Source: Lentzea aerocolonigenes (GTDB taxonomy: Bacteria > Actinomycetota > Actinomycetes > Mycobacteriales > Pseudonocardiaceae). Taken from it: 64,000 nt of DNA. Made by a program: the position numbers and the translations under genes. Positions 1 through 8,261 of this stretch are shown here, in pieces; position 1 is the stretch's first letter, and every line of letters starts with the position of its first letter. Below the pieces are notes generated by a model that saw only the letters and a program-made list of their open reading frames with translations, was not told the DNA's origin and ran no database searches. The DNA lies in the NCBI RefSeq assembly GCF_000955955.1, contig NZ_JYJG01000016.1, positions 1 to 64,000 on the forward strand, given 5' to 3'.

Positions 1-144
1 ACCCGCCCAACGCAAGCCGACCACCCACCCAGGCCGCGGTTCGCACGCAACACCAGCACAAAACCGCAGCTAGACGTAGTCTCAGCACCATCTCAGCAAC
101 CCCACCCCAAGCTATAACCACAAGCCCTTGGAGGAGGGGACCAA

Positions 145-1233
145 ATGATCAACCGAAAGGTGACCCTGGCCGCATCAGCAGCCGTAGTGGTCACCGGCGC
201 AGCAGGCCTCAGCCTGCTGGCCATGCCAGCAGGCGCAGGCCAGCCACCATCTCTACCGACGGTCTCAGCGGAGTCCCTGGTGGAGCAGGTCCTAACCGCG
301 AAGCCGGGAGCGTTCGGCGGCACGGTGGAAGTCGACAACAAGCTGGGCCTCCCAGCGATCTCCGAAATCCCGCAGCTGGCCGACGGCAAGCACAGCGCGA
401 GGATCTGGACGGACGGAAACGGCAAGCTCCGGCTGGCCCTCCCGAACGGCCAGTCCGAGCAGACGATCGTCGACGACGGCACCACCACGTGGTCCTGGAA
501 CTCGCAGGACAACGAGGTCACGAAGTCCGAGCACAAGGCGGACCTGGCGCCCGACAAGCAGGACAAGCAGGACACCAAGGAGCAGAAGGCGATCGACCCG
601 GCCACCGCGGCCAAGGAGATCGTCACCCTGACCAAGGAGTTCAGCGACATCAGCGTCGACGGCACCGCACGGGTGGCCAACCGCGCGGCGTACGAGCTGG
701 TCCTGACCCCGAAGCCGAGCGAGAAGACCCTGATCCGCGAGGTCAGGATCGCGGTCGACTCGGAACTGAAGATGCCGCTCCGGGTCGCGGTGCTGACCAA
801 CGGCGCCTCCGAACCGGCGGGCACGGTCGGCTTCAAGGACATCAACGTGGGCCCGCAGGACCCGAAGCTGTTCGAGTTCACCCCGCCGTCCAACGCCAAG
901 GTCACCACGCCGGAGGCGAAGGAGGCCGAAGGCCGCGACAAGATGCCGGAGATGGGCATCGAGCAGGCTCTGCAGGGCAAGGACCCGCAGATCTTCGGCA
1001 CGGGCTGGGACACGGTGGTCGGTGCCAGGATCCCCGCTGAGGCCATGGGTCAGGTCCCGGCCGAGGCTCAGGGCCTGGTCGACCGCTTCACCAAGAAGGT
1101 CAGTGGCAGCTGGGGCAGCGGCAAGCTGTTCAACACCAAGGTCGCCACGGTCCTGATCGCGGACGACGGCCGTGTGGTCGCGGGTGCCGTTCCGGAGCAG
1201 GTTCTGTTCGACACGATCGGACAGGTGAAGTGA
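145..1233 (+). CDS. secreted LolA/RseB-like lipoprotein-carrier-fold protein
   Basis: 362 aa. The N-terminus (two basic residues, then about 25 hydrophobic residues ending near MPAGAG) is a Sec signal peptide without a lipobox, so the product is probably exported. The rest resembles the LolA/MucB-RseB-type beta-rich fold found in actinobacterial exported proteins; a Lys/Asp/Gln-rich low-complexity loop lies near residues 132-150. The exact role is unknown. The ATG is preceded by GGAGGAGGGG at good spacing. The stop overlaps the GTG of the following ABC ATPase by 4 bp, so the protein is translationally coupled to an ABC-2 exporter and may work with it at the cell envelope. The family call rests on general pattern and gene context, not on a signature motif. 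Confidence 0.7.
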   Translation: MINRKVTLAASAAVVVTGAAGLSLLAMPAGAGQPPSLPTVSAESLVEQVLTAKPGAFGGTVEVDNKLGLPAISEIPQLADGKHSARIWTDGNGKLRLALPNGQSEQTIVDDGTTTWSWNSQDNEVTKSEHKADLAPDKQDKQDTKEQKAIDPATAAKEIVTLTKEFSDISVDGTARVANRAAYELVLTPKPSEKTLIREVRIAVDSELKMPLRVAVLTNGASEPAGTVGFKDINVGPQDPKLFEFTPPSNAKVTTPEAKEAEGRDKMPEMGIEQALQGKDPQIFGTGWDTVVGARIPAEAMGQVPAEAQGLVDRFTKKVSGSWGSGKLFNTKVATVLIADDGRVVAGAVPEQVLFDTIGQVK

Positions 1234-2234
1234 CCACCTCGACCAGCGCGCCGGTGACGGCACCCGAGCAACACGCCGTCGCCGCGCGGACCAGGGGTCT
1301 GCGCAAGGAGTACGGGAGCACGGTCGCCGTCGACCGCGTCGACCTGGAGCTGCCGGAGGGGGCCGTGCTCGGCATGCTCGGCCCCAACGGGTCGGGCAAG
1401 ACGACCACGATCCGGATGCTGCTCGGGTTGGTGCGGCCCACGCAGGGGGAGATCGAGCTGCTCGGGAAACCCCTGCCGGACGGGGCCGAGCAGGCGCTGC
1501 CGCACGTGGGCGCGCTGGTCGAGGGCCCGGGGTTCCACCCGTTCCTGAGTGGCCGGGAGAACCTCATCCGCTGTGCCGCGTTCGAGCCGCTCCTCGACAA
1601 GCGTGACATCAAGCAGGCTGTCGAGGACGCGGTCGAACGCGTCGGGCTCGCCCAGGCGGCCCACCGCAGGTACCGGGGGTACTCGCTCGGCATGAAGCAA
1701 CGTCTCGGCCTGGCCGCGGCGTTGCTCGTGCCGCGCAAGCTGGTCGTGCTCGACGAACCGACCAACGGCCTGGACCCGGCCGGCACCAGGGAGATCCGCA
1801 AGATCATCGCCGAGCTCCACGCAGCGGGCAGCACCGTCCTCGTGTCCAGCCACCTGCTCAGCGAGGTCGAGGCGACCTGCACGCACGTCGCGGTGCTGCA
1901 CCGCGGAACCGTTGTGGCGCAAGGCGAACTGACCGAGCTGCTGCAGGCGGGCGGTTCGGCGCTCCAGGTCATCACCCCGGACGTCGAGACGGCGCTCGGC
2001 GCACTGCGCAGCGCCAAGATCTCCGCGCGGCCGCTCGGAGAGGGCCTGCGGGTCGAGCTCGCCGGGACGTCCGCGCCCCAGGTGATCGAGACGCTGGTCA
2101 AGGCAGGCGTCGGGGTCTACGAGGCGACGCGGTGGAAGACCGGCCTGGAGGAGTTGTTCGCGCGGCTCACCGAGGCCGAGGAGGCCGAGCGCGGGATGTC
2201 CGCTGTGGACACGCTGGACGGGGGACCGCGATGA
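1230..2234 (+). CDS. ABC transporter ATP-binding protein (ABC-2 exporter type)
   Basis: 334 aa cytoplasmic ATPase that would power the permease encoded next. Visible motifs in order are Walker A GPNGSGKTT (about residue 48), an ABC signature-like YSLGMKQRLGLA, Walker B LVVLDEPTNGLD and a switch-His region VLVSSHLLSE. The C-terminal 100 residues are the usual accessory domain of DrrA/CcmA-type ATPases. The GTG start overlaps the TGA of the upstream gene (GTGA), and its own TGA overlaps the permease ATG (ATGA), so the three genes form a tight operon. The substrate cannot be read from sequence; drugs, lipids or peptides are typical of this family. Confidence 0.93.
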   Translation: MTTSTSAPVTAPEQHAVAARTRGLRKEYGSTVAVDRVDLELPEGAVLGMLGPNGSGKTTTIRMLLGLVRPTQGEIELLGKPLPDGAEQALPHVGALVEGPGFHPFLSGRENLIRCAAFEPLLDKRDIKQAVEDAVERVGLAQAAHRRYRGYSLGMKQRLGLAAALLVPRKLVVLDEPTNGLDPAGTREIRKIIAELHAAGSTVLVSSHLLSEVEATCTHVAVLHRGTVVAQGELTELLQAGGSALQVITPDVETALGALRSAKISARPLGEGLRVELAGTSAPQVIETLVKAGVGVYEATRWKTGLEELFARLTEAEEAERGMSAVDTLDGGPR

Positions 2235-3034
2235 TCACGCGTCAGTTCGGTTCCGAGGTGCGGTGGATGCTGCGCCGGCCGCGGACCCTCATCGGGCTGT
2301 TCGGGCTCGTCCTCGTGCCGATCATCATCAGCTTCGGCATCTGGACCGCGGGCGACGGCGACAGCGGAGGACCCGGTCTCGCCGGGATCCTCAAGGGCAA
2401 CGGCCTGGTCGTGCCGATCTTCACGCTGTTCCTGTCGATCAACCTGCTGCTGCCGCTGGTGGCATCCATCTGGGCGGCGGACGGGCTCGCCGGCGAGGCG
2501 CAGCACGGCACGTTGCGCGGGCTGCTGGTCGCACCCGTCTCACGTGTGCGGCTGCTGTTCGTGAAGCTGTTCGGGCTCACCGCGATGTCGCTGTTCGCCG
2601 TCACGCTGATGGCGGTCGTGGGCATCATCGCGGGCACGGCGTTCCTCGGCACCGACGGCATGATGACGCTGTCCGGCACGACTTTGAGCACCGGACAAGG
2701 CCTGATCCGCATCGCGTTGTTCATCGTGCTGATCACGTTCCAGATGGTGTCGATCGGCGCGGTCGCCCTCGCCGTCAGCTCGACCACCGAGCACCCGCTG
2801 GTGGTCCAGGCCGCGACGATGACGACGATCATCGTGTTCCAGGTGCTGGGGCAGTTCCAGTCGCTCGACTGGCTGCACCCGTTCCTGATCACGACGGGGT
2901 TCCCCGGCCTGATCGACGTGATGCGAGACCCGATCCCGACCAGCCAGATCTGGGACAGCACGCTGCTCGCGGGCTGCTACCTGCTGATCGGCACGGGCCT
3001 CGCCGCGATGCGCCTGATCACGAAGGACAGCTGA
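2231..3034 (+). CDS. ABC-2 type permease
   Basis: 267 aa integral membrane protein with about six hydrophobic segments, the first just after the basic stretch RWMLRRPRTL. It is the membrane partner of the preceding ATPase, as the ATGA stop/start overlap shows. An open frame extends upstream of the chosen ATG, but that part is arginine-rich, lies inside the ATPase gene and is not plausible protein. The 3' end overlaps the convergent HIT gene by 17 bp (stops at 3034 and 3018). Substrate unknown. Confidence 0.9.
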   Translation: MITRQFGSEVRWMLRRPRTLIGLFGLVLVPIIISFGIWTAGDGDSGGPGLAGILKGNGLVVPIFTLFLSINLLLPLVASIWAADGLAGEAQHGTLRGLLVAPVSRVRLLFVKLFGLTAMSLFAVTLMAVVGIIAGTAFLGTDGMMTLSGTTLSTGQGLIRIALFIVLITFQMVSIGAVALAVSSTTEHPLVVQAATMTTIIVFQVLGQFQSLDWLHPFLITTGFPGLIDVMRDPIPTSQIWDSTLLAGCYLLIGTGLAAMRLITKDS

Positions 3035-3488
3035 GCGCCGCACGAAGCTTCTCGGCGTAGACACGACGTTGCTCGCCGGTGGCGAACCCCGGTAGCGGCT
3101 TCGACCCGTAGAGGTTGTCGCCCTGGTACCGCGGAATGACGTGGACGTGGAAGTGCCACACGTCCTGGCCACCGGCGGGCTCGTTGTGCTGACGAGTGGA
3201 GATGCCGTCGCAGCCGTACGCGGCACGCATGGCAACGGCGATTTCGCGGACGGCGTCGTGCACCGCGTGGCCGTACTCGGCCGGCAGGTCGTAGATGTTC
3301 TCGTGGTGCGCGTTGGGGATCACGATGACGTGGCCGCTGTTGTCGGCCCACCACCCCGATGCCACGAGAGCCGTGGCCCTCTCGGTGCGGAGCACGATGT
3401 CGTCCTGGCTGTCAATCTCCGTCTCCCCGCCGGCCAGCAGGAAGCAGAACGGGCACTCGTACCCGTCCGGTTCGTGGGACGTCGTCAT
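3018..3488 (-). CDS. HIT family nucleotide-binding hydrolase
   Basis: 156 aa. The histidine-triad signature HFHVHVIP lies near residue 114, and a CPFC pair near the N-terminus (Cys11, Cys14) together with downstream histidines suggests a structural zinc. HIT proteins hydrolyse or transfer nucleotidyl groups (AMP-lysine, Ap4A, adenylyl-sulfate and similar). The ATG at 3488 overlaps the stop of the upstream SDR gene (ATGA), so it is the last gene of a minus-strand run that also contains the SDR and possibly the thiamine transporter. The actual nucleotide substrate is unknown. Confidence 0.9.
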   Translation of the reverse strand: MTTSHEPDGYECPFCFLLAGGETEIDSQDDIVLRTERATALVASGWWADNSGHVIVIPNAHHENIYDLPAEYGHAVHDAVREIAVAMRAAYGCDGISTRQHNEPAGGQDVWHFHVHVIPRYQGDNLYGSKPLPGFATGEQRRVYAEKLRAALSCPS

Positions 3489-4243
3489 CGAAAACCGCCC
3501 TCGCTGTTGATCACCTGTCCGGTGATCCACTCAGCGTCGTCGGTGCAGAGCCAGGAGACCAGCCGGGCGGCATCGTCCGGCTGGCCCCAGCGGCCGAGCG
3601 GCATCCGCTCCCGCACCCACTCCAGCGTCTGCTCGTTCGCGTAACCGGTCTCGGTCGGGCCGGGGTTCACGGCGTTGATCGTGATCCCCCGCCTGATCAG
3701 GTGGTGCGACAGCGTCGGCATGATCCCGACCAGCGCGCCCTTCGACGCCGCGTAGGCGACCTCGTTCGGCATCGGCCCGAGGTTCTGCCCGGACGTCATG
3801 AACACCACCCGTCCGCCAGGAGCACCGTCGTGCTGGCGGGCAAACGCTTGCGTCAGCAGGATCGACGACCGCGTGTTCACCGCGTAGTGCCTGTCCAGCA
3901 TGGCCGCGTCCAGTTCACCCAGCGGACCGTCCGATCCGCTGAGCGCGTGGTTGCACACCAGGACGTCCACGCGCCCGTACGCCTCGACCGCCGCCGCGAC
4001 CAGCTGCTCCGGCGCATCCGGTTCAGTCAGGTCGAGGCCCAGGTGTTCGACGCGGCCGTCGATGCCGGCGATCACCTCGCCGATCGAGTCGGCGCCCCAC
4101 GGCTGTGCCTCGTCGTGCGCCACGTGGTGCTGCACGAACAGGTCAGCGCCCAGCGCCGCCAGCCGGGACGCGGTCGCGTAGCCGATGCCCTGCCGCCTGC
4201 TCACTCCGGTGACGAGCGCGACTCGTCCTGATAGATGTCCCAT
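3485..4243 (-). CDS. SDR family NAD(P)-dependent oxidoreductase
   Basis: 252 aa, a standard length for a classical short-chain dehydrogenase. The N-terminal dinucleotide motif reads TGVSRRQGIG, the NNAG position is replaced by CNHA, the catalytic YxxxK is YAASK near residue 160, and the C-terminal VNPGPTETGY and GQVINSEGG blocks are typical of 3-oxoacyl-ACP-reductase-like enzymes. It starts 11 bp after the ATPase gene of the thiamine transporter and overlaps the HIT gene, so it may be co-transcribed with both. The substrate is not predictable. Confidence 0.9.
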   Translation of the reverse strand: MGHLSGRVALVTGVSRRQGIGYATASRLAALGADLFVQHHVAHDEAQPWGADSIGEVIAGIDGRVEHLGLDLTEPDAPEQLVAAAVEAYGRVDVLVCNHALSGSDGPLGELDAAMLDRHYAVNTRSSILLTQAFARQHDGAPGGRVVFMTSGQNLGPMPNEVAYAASKGALVGIMPTLSHHLIRRGITINAVNPGPTETGYANEQTLEWVRERMPLGRWGQPDDAARLVSWLCTDDAEWITGQVINSEGGFR

Positions 4244-4254
4244 AGGACTTCCAG

Positions 4255-5208
4255 CTAACCGATGCGAGCGACGCCGTCCAAGTCAATTTCGAGCCGCACG
4301 TGGTCGCCGATCTCACTCATCGGCCCGACCGCCTCGTACTCCTCGCCGTCGATCTCCACGAGCAGCCGCACGTGATCACGCCGGTGCACGCGCTCCAGCA
4401 CAGTGCCTTCCAACGGACCTGCGCCATCCACCCGCAACGCCGTGGCCCGCAGCCCAACTCGTCCGACCGGCAAGCCCACGAACGAGCCGGGCACGAACTT
4501 GTTGCAGCCCAAGAACTTCGCGGTTTCCACGTCGACCGGCGACGACCACACCTCTGCCGGCGGCCCGACCTGCACGATCCGGCCGCGCGACATGATCGCC
4601 ACCCGGTCGGCCAGCGTGAAGGCCTCGTCGTGGTCGTGCGTCACGACCAGCGCGGTGGTCTGCGCCTCCCGCAGCAACCGCGCCAGGTCGACGGCCAGCT
4701 GCTCGCGCAACGCCCTGTCCAGCGCCGACAACGGCTCGTCCAGCAGCAGCAACCGCGGCGACGGGGCCAACGCCCGCGCCAGCGCCACCCGTTGCTGCTC
4801 GCCACCGGACAGCTGCGTCACGCGCCGGTCCGCGTACCCCTCCAGGCCGACGAGCTCCAGCAGCGACAGCACCTTCTTGTCCCGCTCCTCGCGGTCCACC
4901 CGGTGCATCCGCAACCCGAAAGCCACGTTCCCGGCGACCGACCGGTGCGGGAACAGCTGGCCGTCCTGAAAAACCAGCCCGAACCCGCGCCGATGCACCG
5001 GAACCCCGGCCAGATCCGAGGAATCCCACCGCACAAAGCCGGAAGACGGCTTCTCCAGTCCGGCGATCGTGCGCAGCAGCGTCGACTTCCCGCACCCGGA
5101 CGGCCCGAGCAGAGCCACGACTTCGCCGTCACCAACGGACAACGACACGTCCGACACCGCGGCCGTCTGTCCATATCGGACGGTGATCGACTCAAGTTCC
5201 AGCGCCAT
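4255..5208 (-). CDS. thiQ: thiamine-type ABC transporter ATP-binding protein
   Basis: 317 aa. Walker A GPSGCGKST, signature LSGGEQQRVALARAL, Walker B LLLLDEPLSALD and the His switch VVTHDHDEA are all present. The C-terminal 90 residues form a TOBE-like domain, as in importers of the spermidine/iron/thiamine group. The start is the ATG that overlaps the permease stop (ATGA); the frame further upstream lies inside the permease gene. As part of the riboswitch-controlled thiB-thiP-thiQ set it should energise uptake of thiamine, TPP or a precursor. The gene symbol is inferred from the operon. Confidence 0.88.
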   Translation of the reverse strand: MALELESITVRYGQTAAVSDVSLSVGDGEVVALLGPSGCGKSTLLRTIAGLEKPSSGFVRWDSSDLAGVPVHRRGFGLVFQDGQLFPHRSVAGNVAFGLRMHRVDREERDKKVLSLLELVGLEGYADRRVTQLSGGEQQRVALARALAPSPRLLLLDEPLSALDRALREQLAVDLARLLREAQTTALVVTHDHDEAFTLADRVAIMSRGRIVQVGPPAEVWSSPVDVETAKFLGCNKFVPGSFVGLPVGRVGLRATALRVDGAGPLEGTVLERVHRRDHVRLLVEIDGEEYEAVGPMSEIGDHVRLEIDLDGVARIG

Positions 5209-6815
5209 CAGAACTCCCCGCTGCTCGGCACGCGCAACCGCTCGATCAGCAGCACGCACCCGACCGTGACGACCATCAGCAGCGCGCACGACGCATAGGC
5301 CATCTGGCTGTTCAACTCCCCCGGCCGCGACATCAGCCGCGCGATCACCACCGGCAACGTCGGCGCGTCCGGCCGCGCCAGGAAGCTCGTCGCCCCGAAC
5401 TCCCCCAGCGCCACCACGTAGCCGAACCCGGCGGCGGCCGCCAGCGACCGTCCGACCAGCGGCAGGTCCACCTCACGCCACACCCGCAACGGCGAGGCGC
5501 CCAACGTCGCCGCCGCCTGTCGCAGCCGTTCGTCCACTGCCCGCAACACCGGCAACACCATCCGCACGATCAACGGCGTCACCACCAACGCCTGCGCCAA
5601 CGGCACCAGCAGCGGCGAAGTCCGGAAATCCCCGGGCAACGCGTCCATCGTCACCAGGTACCCGAAGCCGACCGTCACCGCGGACACGCCCAGCGGCAGC
5701 ATCAACGCGGTGTCCAGCACCTCGGCGATCCGTCCCCCGGAACGTCGCAGCCCGACCAGCACCACGGCCGAGAACACCCCGACCACCAACGCCACCAGCG
5801 TCGCGTCGAACGCCGTCCGCACCGAGTTCAGCGCCGCGTCGAACCCCGTCACCGCCAGCGTTCCGCGATCTCCACGGGTGGCCAGTGCCGCGTACCCGGC
5901 GAAGCTCCAACCGTCCCGTGTGGACAGCGAACGGGTGATCAGCCCGACGACCGGCGTCAGCAACGCCACCACCACGGCGAGAGCGGCGAACACCACGTAC
6001 CACTCACCACCGGAAGGCCGTCGCGCCAGCTCTTCCCTGCCGCGCAACGACAACGCGGTCTCGCGCCGCCGCCGGGCCAGCGCTCCCAGCACCAGCACGG
6101 CCAGCACCGCCGCGAACTGCAGCAACGACAACGCAGCCGCCCCGGACAGGTCGAAAAGCTCGACGGTCCGCAGGTAGATCTCGGTCTCCAGCGTCCGGTA
6201 CCGAGACCCACCGAGCACCAGCACGACACCAAAGCTCGTGGCACAGAACAGGAACACGACTGCAGCCGCAGATCCGATCGCAGGCGCCAACGCAGGCAGC
6301 ACCACAGAAAGGAACGCTCGCGGCCGAGAAGCCCCTAGAGCACGGGCAGCGTCCTCGGCCCGGCGATCCGTGTGCGCCCACAGCCCGCCGACGGTCCGCG
6401 CGACCACGGCCACGTTGAAGAACGCGTTCGCGAGCACGATCGACAGCACCCCGCCGTCCGGCCAGAACGTCCGGAACGCGAGGCCCACCACCACGGTCGG
6501 CAGCACGAACGGCACCATCACGGCCGCGCGCACCACGCCGAGTCCGCGGAGTCGGCACCGCGCCAGCACGAACGCCACCGGCAGCCCGGCGAGCACCGCC
6601 ACCACGGTCGACGCGGCGGCCTGACCGAGCGTGAACCCGACGAGCTCCCAGGTCTCACCGTCGAACAGAGCGGTGAGCACACCGCCCTCGCGCAACCCCA
6701 ACGACAGGATCGCCAGCACCGGCCACGCGAAGAACAGACCGAGGAAGGCCAGCGGCAGCAGAGCCGCCACCGACCACCCCGTGCGCGAACTCAGCCCTGC
6801 ACGAGCTTGCGCCAC
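5208..6815 (-). CDS. thiP: thiamine-type ABC transporter permease (fused two-domain)
   Basis: About 535 aa, matching the usual length of ThiP. It is a duplicated binding-protein-dependent permease: each half carries several membrane segments and an EAA-type loop (for example RAEDAARALGASRPR in the first half and LRQAAATLGASPLRVW in the second). GTG at 6815 is chosen because it gives a short cytoplasmic lead before the first membrane helix; it overlaps the binding-protein gene by 25 bp. GTG at 6770 is the alternative. It forms the channel between the lipoprotein ThiB and the ATPase ThiQ. The start is uncertain. Confidence 0.87.
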   Translation of the reverse strand: MAQARAGLSSRTGWSVAALLPLAFLGLFFAWPVLAILSLGLREGGVLTALFDGETWELVGFTLGQAAASTVVAVLAGLPVAFVLARCRLRGLGVVRAAVMVPFVLPTVVVGLAFRTFWPDGGVLSIVLANAFFNVAVVARTVGGLWAHTDRRAEDAARALGASRPRAFLSVVLPALAPAIGSAAAVVFLFCATSFGVVLVLGGSRYRTLETEIYLRTVELFDLSGAAALSLLQFAAVLAVLVLGALARRRRETALSLRGREELARRPSGGEWYVVFAALAVVVALLTPVVGLITRSLSTRDGWSFAGYAALATRGDRGTLAVTGFDAALNSVRTAFDATLVALVVGVFSAVVLVGLRRSGGRIAEVLDTALMLPLGVSAVTVGFGYLVTMDALPGDFRTSPLLVPLAQALVVTPLIVRMVLPVLRAVDERLRQAAATLGASPLRVWREVDLPLVGRSLAAAAGFGYVVALGEFGATSFLARPDAPTLPVVIARLMSRPGELNSQMAYASCALLMVVTVGCVLLIERLRVPSSGEF

Positions 6816-7780
6816 TGCTCGACCCACGCCTCGCGGTTGTCCTTCACCTTGTCCGCGGGCAGCGACTGCGGCGAAGCCGGCAGCGGCGCGTCCTTGGCCC
6901 ACGACTCCGGCAGCGCGACGCCCTCACGCGACGGGTACACGTACATCTGCTCGGCCACCTGAGCCTGGAACTTCTCGCCCAGCAGGAAGTCGAGCACCTT
7001 CTGCGCGTCCGCGGCGTTCTTGGCCTTCGACAGCACACCCGCGTACTCGACCTGGCGGTAGCAGGTCGACAGCACGGCCTTCGTCTTCCCGCCCTCGGCC
7101 GACGGCGAGGACGCGTAGGACACCACGATCGGCCGATCGGCCTTGAAGTCCTGGTTGTAGGCCTCTTCCCAGCCGCTCACGACCTTGACGCCGTTGGCCT
7201 TGAGCTTGGTCCAGTACTCCTGCCAGCCGTTCTCGCCGAACTTCGCGATCGTGCCCAGCAGGAACGCGAGACCGGGCGAGGACGTGGCCGGGTTCTCCAC
7301 GACCAGCTTGTCCTTGAACTTCGGGTCGGTCAGGTCCTCGTACGAGGCCGGCTCGACCCCGCCGAGCTTGGCCGGGTCGATGTTCAGGCACACATCGCCG
7401 ACGTCGACCGCGTGCAGCCGGTTCGACGTGTCGGCCTGGTAGCGCTGCGCTCCCTTGGTGGCCTCCGGTGAGGCGTACTCGGCGAACACGCCCTCCGCCA
7501 GCGCCCGCGAGGCGAACGTCGAGTCGACGCCGAACGCGACGTCGCCGATCGGGTTCGCCTTGGTGAGCACCAGCTTGTTCGTGAGCTCGCCGGCGTCACC
7601 CGAGGCGATCTGCTTCACGGTGATCCCGGTGGCCTTCTGGAACTCGTCCAGCAACCCGTCCTTCACCACGAACGAGTCGTGCGTCACCAAAGTGACCTCG
7701 TGCGTTTGCGGCGCGGTCGAAGTTCCGGCCGAACAACCGGTCAACGCGACCGCGGCGAGAACAGCCCAAATCCTTCTCAT
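6791..7780 (-). CDS. thiB: thiamine-type ABC transporter substrate-binding lipoprotein
   Basis: 329 aa. The signal sequence ends in the lipobox ALTGC (Cys16), so the product should be a membrane-anchored lipoprotein. The body is a periplasmic-binding-protein fold of the thiamine/iron type (VTHDSFVVKDGLLDEF, GDVAFGVDSTF, PIVVSYASSPSAE). ATG at 7780 is preferred to GTG at 7783 because the Shine-Dalgarno GGGAG at 7786-7790 is 5 nt from the ATG and only 2 nt from the GTG. The TPP riboswitch immediately upstream identifies the ligand class: thiamine, TPP or a biosynthetic precursor such as HMP. Confidence 0.9.
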   Translation of the reverse strand: MRRIWAVLAAVALTGCSAGTSTAPQTHEVTLVTHDSFVVKDGLLDEFQKATGITVKQIASGDAGELTNKLVLTKANPIGDVAFGVDSTFASRALAEGVFAEYASPEATKGAQRYQADTSNRLHAVDVGDVCLNIDPAKLGGVEPASYEDLTDPKFKDKLVVENPATSSPGLAFLLGTIAKFGENGWQEYWTKLKANGVKVVSGWEEAYNQDFKADRPIVVSYASSPSAEGGKTKAVLSTCYRQVEYAGVLSKAKNAADAQKVLDFLLGEKFQAQVAEQMYVYPSREGVALPESWAKDAPLPASPQSLPADKVKDNREAWVEQWRKLVQG

Positions 7781-7785
7781 CACAT

Positions 7786-7877
7786 CTCCCTACGCCGGTA
7801 TGACCCGGATCAGGTGGACGGTCGAGGGCTTGCGAGCCCTCCTCTCAGCCCGGCGCTTCACCGGACTCCCGTGGCAA
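7786..7877 (-). promoter_or_regulatory. TPP (THI-box) riboswitch
   Basis: Read on the minus strand this stretch contains the diagnostic THI-box elements in order: a CGGGAG-like P1/P2 region, GCTGAGA, a GC-rich variable hairpin (GAGGGCT / AGCCCTC), ACCTGATC, and ATACCGGCGTAGGGA at the 3' end. The last GGGAG is also the Shine-Dalgarno of thiB, so TPP binding would hide the ribosome site (translational control). A TAAGCT -10 box at 7889-7884 puts transcription start close to the riboswitch 5' end. The class is established; the control mode is inferred from the overlap. Confidence 0.95.
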
Positions 7878-7914
7878 ACGCGCAGCTTACGTGACGTGGT
7901 GGGACGATCAGGAC

Positions 7915-8208
7915 ATGGCCGAGCTGTTGAGCGACGATCAGTTGAACGACGTGCTGCCCAAACTGCCCGACTGGACCGCCCAGGACGCGGCGCTGGTCAG
8001 GACCGTGGAGCTGGCGAGCTTCCCGCAGGCGATCATGGTCGTGAACCGGGTGGCGGAGATCGCGGAGAACGACAACCACCACCCGGACATCGACATCCGC
8101 TACAAGACCCTCACATTTCGCCTGAGCACCCACTACAAGGGAGGAATCACCGCGCTCGACGTATCTCTCGCCGAGGAAATCGACGGAGTCCTGGACGCGC
8201 TGACCTGA
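7915..8208 (+). CDS. 4a-hydroxytetrahydrobiopterin (pterin-4a-carbinolamine) dehydratase
   Basis: 97 aa, the normal size of the PCD/DCoH family. The active-site block is visible as ENDNHHPDIDIRYKTL, followed by LSTHYKGGIT. The enzyme dehydrates 4a-hydroxy-tetrahydropterins after aromatic hydroxylases have used tetrahydrobiopterin. ATG at 7915 has AGGA a few bases upstream; a GTG at 7891 in the same frame would add an atypical N-terminus. It is divergent from thiBPQ across about 40 bp and stands as a single gene. No aromatic hydroxylase is nearby. Confidence 0.93.
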   Translation: MAELLSDDQLNDVLPKLPDWTAQDAALVRTVELASFPQAIMVVNRVAEIAENDNHHPDIDIRYKTLTFRLSTHYKGGITALDVSLAEEIDGVLDALT

Positions 8209-8261
8209 TTCGGTAAAGATGTGCGCTGCCGCCGCCAGCGGATATGAGAGGGAACACCCTC

